From assembly GCA_965247475.1 (NCBI GenBank), contig OZ252016.1:1612001-1676000 (forward strand): a stretch of DNA of 64,000 nucleotides. Direction: 5' to 3'. Below, piece after piece: positions 8,358 to 16,346 of the stretch. The translations under genes were made by a program, and so were the position numbers. Below the pieces are notes generated by a model. That model saw only the letters and a list, made by a program, of their open reading frames with translations, was not told the DNA's origin and did not search any database. This stretch comes from G965247475 sp965247475 (lineage in GTDB: Bacteria; Chloroflexota; UBA11872). Position 1 is the first letter of the stretch. Every line of letters starts with the position of its first letter.

Positions 8358-9593
8358 TCACATGATCAATCCCGCCCGGTCGCGACGGGCGATGGCGAGC
8401 TCGTACAGCCCCGCTAGCGGTTCCGTGAGCCGATCCCAGGACATTTCGTCGGTTGCAAATGCGCGCGCGCGCTCGATCAGTTCCGGGCGCCCGCCGTCGC
8501 CGAGCGCCCGCAGCGCCGCGCCGACCACGGCCTCTGGCGCGTCGGACCTCGCCACGTATCCCGTGTCGCCGTCACGGACGTAGGTCGTCGCCTCTCCGAC
8601 GGGCGTGGCGACGACCGGCACCCCCACCACGGCCAGATCCAGGTATTTGATCGAGCACTTGGATCGATTCGCCAGCGTGTCCTCCATTGGCAGCAACGCC
8701 ACATCCGCCGCGGCCAGGACGGGGGGCATGCGATCGAGCGACACCCACCCCAGGAACTGAACACGGTCGCCGATGCCCGCCGCCCGGATGCGGACCGCGA
8801 GTTCACGCTCCTGCCCGCGTTTGCCGGCGCCGAGGACGACGAAGGTCGCATTCGAGACAGCGGCGGCGATCTCGCGGATGACCGCCGCCCAGCGATCCAC
8901 CGAGTATTCGAAGAACCGCGTGTAGACGAGGACGACGCGTTCCGCGCCGCGAACTCCAAGCGCCCGGCGGCCGTTCAAGCGGTCCTGATCGGGGTCCCAG
9001 GCCGCAAACGTCTCGGGGTCATAGCCGTTCGGGACGCGGAGCACGTCCACCGGCCGAGGCAGCTCACGGGCGCGATTCTCGAGCACCGCGCTGGCGGCGG
9101 TGATGGCATCGCAACGCCGCAGACCCGAGCGCTCCTGGCGCTCGAAGACCTCGACCATCCAGCGGGGATAGTCCTCGTAGCGGCTCCAGCCGGCGCGTCC
9201 CTCCCAGTCATCGGTGTCCAGCACGATGGCCGGACGGTTCCGGCGACGCCAGAGGAACATCTGCCCAAGCCCGGAGACGGCCTTGGGCTTGAACACGTGC
9301 ACGATCTGCGGGCGCCACTGGTCGCCGACCTCAACCGCACGTCTGGCCAGCGACCACTGCGTGTGCAGCGCGCCCACCAGCGGGAGGGCGTCGTGCCTCG
9401 GTCTAGGAAGGCAGACGACCTGCACGCGCGCGTCCACCCATGACCGGCCATAGCTCTCGGGATCGTCGTAGGGCGGCACGACCACGAGCACTCGGTGGCC
9501 GCGACGCGCGAGGGCGCGGGCCATGGGCATGACCCGGCGAGCCGTCGTGCTCTTGGGCCGGAATCCAAACGGCGCGAGGCAGCAGATGTCCAT
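8358..9593 (-). CDS. Glycosyltransferase, GT-B fold, family 4-like
   Basis: Transfers a sugar from an activated donor to an unknown acceptor. The 411 residues follow the GT-B plan: an N-terminal Rossmann half opening MDICCLAPFGF with RVMPMARALARRGH, a middle region with GAERVVLVYTRFFEYS, and a C-terminal donor-binding half with VLGAGKRG, VQFLGWVSLDRMPPVLAAADVALLPM and KYLDLAVVGVPVVATPVGEA. The donor-side E-x7-E pattern is only partly recognisable. It starts 3 bases after the stop of the large YfhO-like gene, so the two are tightly coupled. Together they suggest a role in decorating a cell-surface glycan or lipid carrier. Sugar and acceptor cannot be told from sequence alone. Confidence 0.82.
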   Translation of the reverse strand: MDICCLAPFGFRPKSTTARRVMPMARALARRGHRVLVVVPPYDDPESYGRSWVDARVQVVCLPRPRHDALPLVGALHTQWSLARRAVEVGDQWRPQIVHVFKPKAVSGLGQMFLWRRRNRPAIVLDTDDWEGRAGWSRYEDYPRWMVEVFERQERSGLRRCDAITAASAVLENRARELPRPVDVLRVPNGYDPETFAAWDPDQDRLNGRRALGVRGAERVVLVYTRFFEYSVDRWAAVIREIAAAVSNATFVVLGAGKRGQERELAVRIRAAGIGDRVQFLGWVSLDRMPPVLAAADVALLPMEDTLANRSKCSIKYLDLAVVGVPVVATPVGEATTYVRDGDTGYVARSDAPEAVVGAALRALGDGGRPELIERARAFATDEMSWDRLTEPLAGLYELAIARRDRAGLIM

Positions 9594-9596
9594 GCG

Positions 9597-12563
9597 CTAC
9601 GCGGACCGGCGCCGGCGCCACCACAGCCCGCCGGCCAGGATGCCGACGCCCAGCGTCGCCAGGCTCACGACCCGGCCGACTTCGAACGGGACGGATCGGT
9701 ACTGGAATTCAACCACGTGCGCACCGGCAGCCGGAATGAGCACGGCTCGCTGCGCCAGATTCGCTTGCCACACGGCCGCATCAGCGCCATCCACGCGCGC
9801 GGTCCAGCCTGGATACATCGCATCCGGGACCACGAGCACCGCCGCCCCCTCGGTGTTGAGATCGAGGACCAGCTTCTCCGCGCGGTCCTCGCGCACCGAA
9901 ACCGAGCCGCCGGCCGATCGCAGGCGGCCGTCAGAGGGTTCCAGCGCGGCGCGGAGGTCGATGACTTCTCCGGGCGACAGATGACCGACCGGGCCAGGCG
10001 GACTGGCGACGCCGATCGTCCGCAGCACATCCAGAACCCGCCGACCGATCGCCTGGAGACCGTTCGCTTCGGCCCGGTCCGGTCCCGCGACCAGCCACGC
10101 CTCGGCGTCGGGATCGAAGTCGACCGACGAAACCCCGCGGTTCGCCGCGACGGAGTCCGGCGCCACGCGAATCGTCCTCGGGACCCAGGCGCGCGCACGC
10201 GGCCGCGCCCGGGCGGTCACGCTCACGTCGCCGACCGCTCGCGCCACGGCCGGAGCGCCGTCTCGCAGCAAGATGGCCGTCGATTCGCCGGACTCGTGCA
10301 GAACCGTGAGCGCGTAGAGATCGAACGCGCCGCCAGCCGGACTGATGGTTATCCGCTCGATGTCGCGCGGCTCGGGAAGCCGTGCGGTCGAGAGGAACGC
10401 CGGTTCGTCGAGACCCGGTCGTGAGGCGACGAGATGGCCGGGACCGATCGCCAGGCGTTGGGCGTGGGCGGGTGACCGATTGATGGGGACGGAGGTGTCG
10501 GCCCCGGCGCCGGCAAGCTCGATGGCGCCGGCGTGCCCGCCAACGCCGGCGGGATCGCCGTTGGCCACGATCATCACGCCGTTCACACCCCGCAGGCCGA
10601 GCGATTCGAACTCCAGCGGGCGGTCGACCCACCGACTGAATCGCAGATCTAGATGCGCGCCTTCGAACTCGAGCATCCGCTCGCGGTCCTGGATAACCGT
10701 CTGAACGCCAAGCGTATCGAGCACTCGATCGCTGGGGAGCGTCCGCAGCTCGTTGAAGATGATCGTGTCGGGCCGCGCCGCCGATCCCGGAATGAGCGCG
10801 TCGCGCAGATCGATGTAGTTGGCGAGCGGCAGGACGCCCCCGTCGTAGCCGTCGGCCGTGCGCAGGCCGTACACCAGGGCGAGGTTCGGGCTGAGGATGT
10901 CCCGATTCTTGAGCGCCACCCGGAACTCGCGCCAGGACGGATGGCCGATCTGCTCGCGCCAGCGCGTGGCGAGCACCGCGCGATCGGGCTGATTGATCTC
11001 GAATGAGACATCGGTGAGGCTGAGCACGCGCGCCCCGCCGGTGGTCGCGCGAATGCCCGGCAGCACCGCGCCGAGCTCCTGATACGGGACATCGGGAATG
11101 GCGACGCGCACGGCGGACGTCCAGCCGGCGGTCACCAGCTCGGCGGCGACGACCACCGGCGCCACCCAGCGCAGACGCCGATCGTCCGCCACAAACGCGA
11201 GCGTGAGGACCACGAGGCCGAGCACGCCCGCGAGCAGCCACGCGAGGCCAACGCCCCCCGGGAGATCAGGCTGGGTGAGCGCGAAGCCGAGACCCAGCGC
11301 GACCAGCACCCCGAGCGCGCCGAGCCAGCGCGCGAGCGCCGCCCAGACCGACGACCATCCACGCACGGACGCGAGCGCCTCGGCGCCGTAGCCCGCCAGC
11401 AGCGCTCCGCCCAGCAGGCTGAGCAGCATCCAGCGCGGCGGGACTCGAAACAGATCGAAGCCGGGGACCACGCGGTACGCCGCGCCGAACAGCGGCGTCG
11501 CGGGGCCGGCCGCGAGCAGCACGGCGAGCGCGGCCACGACGGCGAACAGCCAGGCGCGCGGTTCCCGGTAGCGGCTGATCAGGCCGAGCGTCGCCAGCGC
11601 GATACCGGCGGTCCCGACGTAGCCGAGAAACTCGGTGCTCGTCGGAACCACCAAGAAGGGCGGCAGCAGCCCGAGCAGCGCCTGGTCCATGGGCAGGGAG
11701 AACGAGGCGGCGTCACCGATCGTGAGCGCCTGGGCGCGGATCGACTGGTGCGACAGCTCCAGCGTGGGCAGCAGCTGGGCGGCGCTCAGCAGTACGCCGC
11801 CGACCAATGCCGCGACCCAGGCGGCGAGGCCCAGGGCGATCGCCCGCGGCCACGACCAGCGGCCCGGCGTGCGGCGCGTGGCGGCCGTGACCAGGGCGTA
11901 GACAAACGCGAACACGAGCGCGATGTAGGCGGCCTGGGGGTGGCCGGCGAGCAGGGTGAGGGCGACGATCACGGGTGTGACCGCCCACCAGACGCGGCGT
12001 CCGGCCAGCATCCCGTCGAGGCCGAGCAGCAACCAAGGCAGCCAGGCGGCGGCGCTCACCTGGTTGATGTGCCCGGACTGACCCGCGAAGAACCCACCGA
12101 AGGCGAACACGATTGCGGCGGTTGTCGCGGCCGGCCAACCGAGACCCAGCGCGCCGCGCGCCAGCGCCACAACCCCGGCGGCCGCCAGGGCGACGTGCAG
12201 AACCAGCGCGATGCCCAAGGCACGGTCGGGCCCTAGCGGAATCAGCAGCCAGTTGAGGACGTACAAGAGCGCGGCCTGCGGATTCGCGAGAAACGGCGCG
12301 CCCAGGAACAGGTGCGGGTTCCAGAGCGGGAGCTCTCCCGCGCGGATCGAGGCGAACGTGTGCGACCAGTAGGGGAAGAAGTACGTCTGAACGTCGTAGC
12401 CGCCCAGCACAAGGCCCTCGAACACCAGGCGTGAATAGACGGCCAGAATGGCGGCGGCGATGAGGGCGGCGGAGGCGATGGCCGCCCTGTGACACGCGGT
12501 CCACCGGCCCAATCGGAAGAGGCCGGCGCGGCGAAGGAGCGAGCGCGCGGGCCGCGCGGTCAT
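9597..12563 (-). CDS. Large YfhO-like polytopic membrane protein, 988 aa
   Basis: The protein has about a dozen N-terminal membrane segments over residues 20-500, a large extracytoplasmic domain over about 500-955, and a final membrane span (VVSLATLGVGILAGGLWW) before a basic end. Family landmarks include GYDVQTYFFPYWSHTF and LWNPHLFLGAPFLANPQAALLYVLNW, which match the first loop of YfhO and related GT-C glycosyltransferase-like proteins, where acidic residues bind a lipid-linked sugar. YfhO of Firmicutes glycosylates lipoteichoic acid; that substrate is unlikely here. It lies 23 bases after the ANTAR regulator and 3 bases before a GT-B enzyme. The three probably form one operon concerned with a surface glycan. 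Specific activity is inferred. Confidence 0.8.
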   Translation of the reverse strand: MTARPARSLLRRAGLFRLGRWTACHRAAIASAALIAAAILAVYSRLVFEGLVLGGYDVQTYFFPYWSHTFASIRAGELPLWNPHLFLGAPFLANPQAALLYVLNWLLIPLGPDRALGIALVLHVALAAAGVVALARGALGLGWPAATTAAIVFAFGGFFAGQSGHINQVSAAAWLPWLLLGLDGMLAGRRVWWAVTPVIVALTLLAGHPQAAYIALVFAFVYALVTAATRRTPGRWSWPRAIALGLAAWVAALVGGVLLSAAQLLPTLELSHQSIRAQALTIGDAASFSLPMDQALLGLLPPFLVVPTSTEFLGYVGTAGIALATLGLISRYREPRAWLFAVVAALAVLLAAGPATPLFGAAYRVVPGFDLFRVPPRWMLLSLLGGALLAGYGAEALASVRGWSSVWAALARWLGALGVLVALGLGFALTQPDLPGGVGLAWLLAGVLGLVVLTLAFVADDRRLRWVAPVVVAAELVTAGWTSAVRVAIPDVPYQELGAVLPGIRATTGGARVLSLTDVSFEINQPDRAVLATRWREQIGHPSWREFRVALKNRDILSPNLALVYGLRTADGYDGGVLPLANYIDLRDALIPGSAARPDTIIFNELRTLPSDRVLDTLGVQTVIQDRERMLEFEGAHLDLRFSRWVDRPLEFESLGLRGVNGVMIVANGDPAGVGGHAGAIELAGAGADTSVPINRSPAHAQRLAIGPGHLVASRPGLDEPAFLSTARLPEPRDIERITISPAGGAFDLYALTVLHESGESTAILLRDGAPAVARAVGDVSVTARARPRARAWVPRTIRVAPDSVAANRGVSSVDFDPDAEAWLVAGPDRAEANGLQAIGRRVLDVLRTIGVASPPGPVGHLSPGEVIDLRAALEPSDGRLRSAGGSVSVREDRAEKLVLDLNTEGAAVLVVPDAMYPGWTARVDGADAAVWQANLAQRAVLIPAAGAHVVEFQYRSVPFEVGRVVSLATLGVGILAGGLWWRRRRSA

Positions 12564-12586
12564 CCCGGAGCTGGCGTCTGCGGCGA

Positions 12587-13159
12587 CTAGACTTCTTCGG
12601 CCAGAATGATGGCCTCAGCAACCTCTCGCATGGACTTTCGCCGGTCCATGCTCAGCTTCTGGATGCGCCGAAAGGCGTCCGGCTCCGAGAGGCCCAGGTT
12701 GGACATGAGCAGGCCCTTGGCGCGCTCGACCTGCTTGCGCGTCTCGAGCTGGTCCTTGAGATCGGCGGCATCTTTCGAGATCTCGAGAAACTCGCCATAG
12801 CGGCTGAGGGCCACCTCGATCGCGGACTCCAGGTCCCCGTCGCGCAATGGCTTCAGCACATACGCAATGACGCCCGCCTCGCGCGCGCCGGAAATCAGAT
12901 CGGGCTCGCCGTGCGCCGTGACCAGCACCACCGGCGCAACCCGCTCGTCGGTGAGCCTTTTAGCCGCTTGGATGCCATCCAGCACCGGCATCTTGATGTC
13001 CATGACGACTACGTCCGGGCGGAGCTCGCGGGCCATCTGGACGGCGCTCTCTCCGTCGCCGGCCTCGCCCGCGATCTGGTACCCGCCCGCTTCGAGGCGC
13101 TCCTTGAGATCCATCCGGATGATGGTGTCGTCTTCAGCGAGGATCGCACGCAGATTCAC
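12587..13159 (-). CDS. ANTAR-domain response regulator (PdtaR-like)
   Basis: A two-domain RNA-binding regulator of 190 residues. Residues about 3-118 form a receiver with the acidic pair at 10-11 (AEDD), the phosphoacceptor D54 in VVVMDIKMP, T82 in LVTAHG and the lysine K103 in YVLKPL. Residues about 125-185 are an ANTAR domain, with RKQVERAKGLLM and the helix DAFRRIQKLSMDRRKSMREVAEAII. ANTAR proteins bind paired hexaloop hairpins in nascent RNA and prevent termination. Its start is GTG. No histidine kinase is adjacent. It heads a probable operon with the YfhO-like protein and a glycosyltransferase, and is divergent from dnaN. I did not find a convincing paired-hexaloop target near it. Confidence 0.93.
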   Translation of the reverse strand: MNLRAILAEDDTIIRMDLKERLEAGGYQIAGEAGDGESAVQMARELRPDVVVMDIKMPVLDGIQAAKRLTDERVAPVVLVTAHGEPDLISGAREAGVIAYVLKPLRDGDLESAIEVALSRYGEFLEISKDAADLKDQLETRKQVERAKGLLMSNLGLSEPDAFRRIQKLSMDRRKSMREVAEAIILAEEV

Positions 13160-13253
13160 GGCGGGTTCTCTTTGGATGCGAACGCGGGCGGCGCGACAGC
13201 AGGCACCTCAAAGCGTACCAACCGGACGATTCGCCGGGTCGAATCGAGACCGA

Positions 13254-13283
13254 TTGACCGTGTACCGCCACAACATCTAGTAT
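13254..13283 (+). promoter_or_regulatory. Sigma-70-type promoter for dnaN
   Basis: TTGACC (13254-13259) and TAGTAT (13278-13283) are separated by 18 bases, one of the two best promoter matches in the window. It points towards dnaN, whose preferred start is 118 bases downstream. It also lies in the divergent gap with the ANTAR gene. Confidence 0.6.
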
Positions 13284-13400
13284 CCCCACATCTGAGGCAC
13301 CCCATCGGTGGGGCGGCCACCGCAGCAGCGTCCGGGGCATCGCGACGGTTCTTGCGAAAACGCCCATCCGGCGCGCGTCCAACGGCACACGGAGTCTCCG

Positions 13401-14546
13401 CTGAATCTCACAGGCGTCCAGGAGAACCTCAATCGAGGACTGAGTCTGGTCAACCGGGCCGTGGCTACTCGCAGCCCACTGCCGGTGCTCCAGAACGTGC
13501 TGCTTGCCACCGAGGAGGGCGGCCTCAAGCTCTCCGCGATGAACCAGCAGATTGCGATCTCGGTGTGGATCGGCGCGAGCATCGAGTCCGAAGGCGCCAT
13601 CACGGTTCCCGCCCGACTGCTGGTCGACTTCGTCAGCCAGCTTCCCGAGGGACCGGTGAAGATGGACCTCGACGGCGACACGGACACGCTGAGCGTGGAG
13701 GCCGGCGCCTACAGAGCCAAGATCAAGGGGATCGACGCCGACGAGTTTCCGCCAATACCGGCCGCCAGCGCCGAGCGCGAGGTCGAGATTCCCACCGAGT
13801 TGTTCGCCGAGATGATCGATCAGGTCGTGGTGGCGGCGGCCACCGACGACAGCCGGCCGGTGCTCGCGGGCGTATCGCTGACCCTGACACCCGAAGGAAT
13901 CGAGCTGGCCGCGGCGGACGGGTACCGCCTGGCGGTTCGAAGGGCCGATCTGACGACCGGCGTGGACGAGCCGGTCCAGCTGATCGTTCCCCGCGCCGCG
14001 ATGGTCGAGCTGCGGCGAATCCTCGGTGACGATCCCGGCACGGTCACGATCGGGCTCACACCGAACGAATCAGAAGTGCTGTTCCGCACATCCGATGTGA
14101 CGTTCGTGTCGCACCTGATCGACGGGCAGTACCCGAACTACGAGCAGCTGATCCCGAATCAGGTGGACACACGCGTCGTGACCGACACGGAGGAATTCGC
14201 GCACGCGACGCGGATTGCGGGTTTGTTCGCGCGCGATGGAGCGAACGTGATCAAGTTGAGCGTCGAGCCAGGTGAGAACGGCGCGGCCAGCCGGGTCGTG
14301 CTGACGGCCAGCTCGGCGGAACTGGGCGAGAACAGCGGCGATCTCAAGGCGGTCGTGGCGGGACCGGGCGGCCAGATCGCATTCAACTTTCGGTTTCTCG
14401 CGGAGTGCCTGGCGGCCGTCTCGACGGCGCAGGTATCGGTGGGGGTCTCGGGCGCGAAGAGCCCCGGCCTGTTCCGTCCAGTCAAGGACGACACGGACGA
14501 TCACGAGTACAGCCACGTCATCATGCCGATGCACACGGTGACGTAG
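13401..14546 (+). CDS. dnaN: DNA polymerase III beta subunit (sliding clamp), apparent CTG start
   Basis: Forms the ring that tethers DNA polymerase III to the template. The three clamp domains are recognisable: VQENLNRGLSLVNRAVATRSP with LPVLQNVLLAT near the N-terminus, the central DDSRPVLAGVSL with YRLAVRRADL, and the C-terminal EYSHVIMPMH. The product is 381 residues, the usual size. The family start (MKLxVxQENL) aligns with LNLTGVQENL, placing the first codon at a CTG at 13401, with GGAG seven bases upstream. There is no ATG, GTG or TTG close by in frame; the nearest is a GTG at 13308, which would add 31 residues unlike any clamp and has no clear ribosome site. No dnaA or recF is adjacent, so this is not the usual origin cluster. 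Confidence 0.93.
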   Translation: MNLTGVQENLNRGLSLVNRAVATRSPLPVLQNVLLATEEGGLKLSAMNQQIAISVWIGASIESEGAITVPARLLVDFVSQLPEGPVKMDLDGDTDTLSVEAGAYRAKIKGIDADEFPPIPAASAEREVEIPTELFAEMIDQVVVAAATDDSRPVLAGVSLTLTPEGIELAAADGYRLAVRRADLTTGVDEPVQLIVPRAAMVELRRILGDDPGTVTIGLTPNESEVLFRTSDVTFVSHLIDGQYPNYEQLIPNQVDTRVVTDTEEFAHATRIAGLFARDGANVIKLSVEPGENGAASRVVLTASSAELGENSGDLKAVVAGPGGQIAFNFRFLAECLAAVSTAQVSVGVSGAKSPGLFRPVKDDTDDHEYSHVIMPMHTVT

Positions 14547-14657
14547 GGCGGCGACACGACGATCTGACCGGCGGCGGGCTCGCGAGGATCGGCAGGTCCG
14601 CCCCGCAACCGAGAGCGATCACCCGATGACGCGCGACAAGGTGCCAGGCCCTATCCG

Positions 14658-16268
14658 ATGAGAGATAGCTCACCGGCGCGCCCGAGATGGGGAACCGGTC
14701 GCGACCCGGTGGCGGCGCGCCGCGGGATGGTATCGACCGGCCACCCGCTGGCGACCGCCGCGGGGATCAAGATCCTGCGCGACGGCGGCAACGCCTTTGA
14801 CGCGGCGATCGCCGCCGCGGCGGTGATCGCCGTGGTCGAGCCAAGCTCCAATCACCTTGGCGGCGACGTGTTTGCGCTCTGCCGGCCCAGTGGCCAGGAG
14901 GTCGTCGAGGCGATCAACGCGAGCGGGCCGGCCGGCGCCAGGGCCGACCTGGCCAGTTTGGACGCGGGGATCCCGCGGCATGGCGTCGGCGCGGCAACCG
15001 TTCCCGGCGCCGTCAGCGCTTGGGAGACGATTCTGGCTCGACACGGCACCATGCCACTCGCCGACGTGCTCGTTCCGGCGATCGAGTACGCGGAGAGCGG
15101 CTTCGCGGTTGCTCTCGATCTCTCGCAGCGGATCGCCGAAAAAGCCGATGTGATCGCGCAGTTTCCGGCATCGGCCGCCGCGCTCATTCCGGGCGGCGCC
15201 GTGCCGGCGCCCGGCCGGCTGCTCGTGCAGCGCGACCTGGCCGAGACCTTGCGCGCGATCGCGGGCGACGGAGCCGCCGGGTTCTACCAGGGGCCGTTCG
15301 CCGAGGCGTGCCTCCGAGCCTCGGATACCGACGGCGGGTTCTTCGCGGCGGACGACTTGGCGACCCCGCCGGCCGAGGTGAAGCCCCCGCTGCGAACGTT
15401 CTACCGCGGCTACGAGGTCATCGAGCAGCCGCTGGTGTCGCAGGGATTCATCGTGCTCGAAGAGCTGAACATCGTCGAGGGCTTCAATCTGGGCGAGATG
15501 GACTTCGGCGCCGCCGAGAGCATCCATCTGCTGGTTGAGGCGAAGAAGCTGGCGTTCAGCGACCGCCATGGCCACGCGGGAGACCCGGCCTTCGTGCGGA
15601 CGCCGATCGATCGGTTGATATCCAAGGAATTCGCGGCCCAGCGGCGCATGGCGATCGACCCGTCGCGCGCGACCGCGCAGCCGACGGCGGGAGTCCCGGG
15701 CGCGGGGGGCAGCGATACGACCTCGCTCTCGGCGGCCGACGAGAGCGGCAACTGCGTCACCTACATCCAGAGCCTGTTCGAGCTGTTCGGATCCGCGTAC
15801 GTGGTGCCGGGGACGGGCGTGCTGCTGAACAATCGAATGCGAGGGTTCTCGACCGACCCCGAGAGCCCGAATGTCGTCGCGCCGGGGAAACGTCCGATCC
15901 ATACGCTCAACACGTTCATGCTCCGGCGTGAAGGCGTCCCGGTGATGTTTGGCGCCACTCGAGGCGGACACTACCAGGTGCAGGCGAATCTCCAGGCGAT
16001 CACGAACGTGATCGATTTCGGCATGCACTGGCAAGAGGCGCTGGACGCACCTCGATGGCACCACGACGAGGAGACCGGCGTCCTATACCTGGAGAGCCGG
16101 TTTGACTCCGGGCTCGGCGGAGAGCTGGCCTTGCAGGGACACAAGGTCGAGTGGGACGACCCGTTCCACCAGCGGTCGCGGACGCAGGGGATCGTGTTCG
16201 ACCCAGAGACGGGCACATTGTTCGGAGGAACCGATCCTCGGTGGCACGGCCAGGTCTTGGGTTTCTAG
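14658..16268 (+). CDS. ggt: Gamma-glutamyltransferase family protein
   Basis: GGT enzymes hydrolyse or transfer the gamma-glutamyl group of glutathione and similar compounds; they are made as one chain that cuts itself before a catalytic threonine. Here 536 residues include MVSTGHPLATAAGIKILRDG and GGNAFDAAIAAAAVIAVVEP in the large subunit, and the processing site SDTTSLSAAD near residue 354, with the nucleophile Thr following Asp. Later blocks are GVLLNNRMRGF and FGATRGGHYQVQANLQ. No signal peptide or membrane segment is visible at the N-terminus, so this member may be cytoplasmic, unlike typical periplasmic GGT. It stands alone between dnaN and the spermidine-synthase-like gene. Substrate is not determined; some relatives act on cephalosporin-type amides or peptides. 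Confidence 0.88.
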   Translation: MRDSSPARPRWGTGRDPVAARRGMVSTGHPLATAAGIKILRDGGNAFDAAIAAAAVIAVVEPSSNHLGGDVFALCRPSGQEVVEAINASGPAGARADLASLDAGIPRHGVGAATVPGAVSAWETILARHGTMPLADVLVPAIEYAESGFAVALDLSQRIAEKADVIAQFPASAAALIPGGAVPAPGRLLVQRDLAETLRAIAGDGAAGFYQGPFAEACLRASDTDGGFFAADDLATPPAEVKPPLRTFYRGYEVIEQPLVSQGFIVLEELNIVEGFNLGEMDFGAAESIHLLVEAKKLAFSDRHGHAGDPAFVRTPIDRLISKEFAAQRRMAIDPSRATAQPTAGVPGAGGSDTTSLSAADESGNCVTYIQSLFELFGSAYVVPGTGVLLNNRMRGFSTDPESPNVVAPGKRPIHTLNTFMLRREGVPVMFGATRGGHYQVQANLQAITNVIDFGMHWQEALDAPRWHHDEETGVLYLESRFDSGLGGELALQGHKVEWDDPFHQRSRTQGIVFDPETGTLFGGTDPRWHGQVLGF

Positions 16269-16346
16269 CGGGCTCGGCTATCCTCGGCAGCCACACAGCC
16301 AGTGGTTTCGAGCGCCGCGGGGCGTAGCGGCCACGACGGGAGTGAA

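Noticed and set aside
13281..13290. TATCCCCACA as a DnaA box marking an origin near dnaN
   Set aside because: Single weak match to TTATCCACA overlapping the promoter, no cluster of boxes, and no dnaA nearby.
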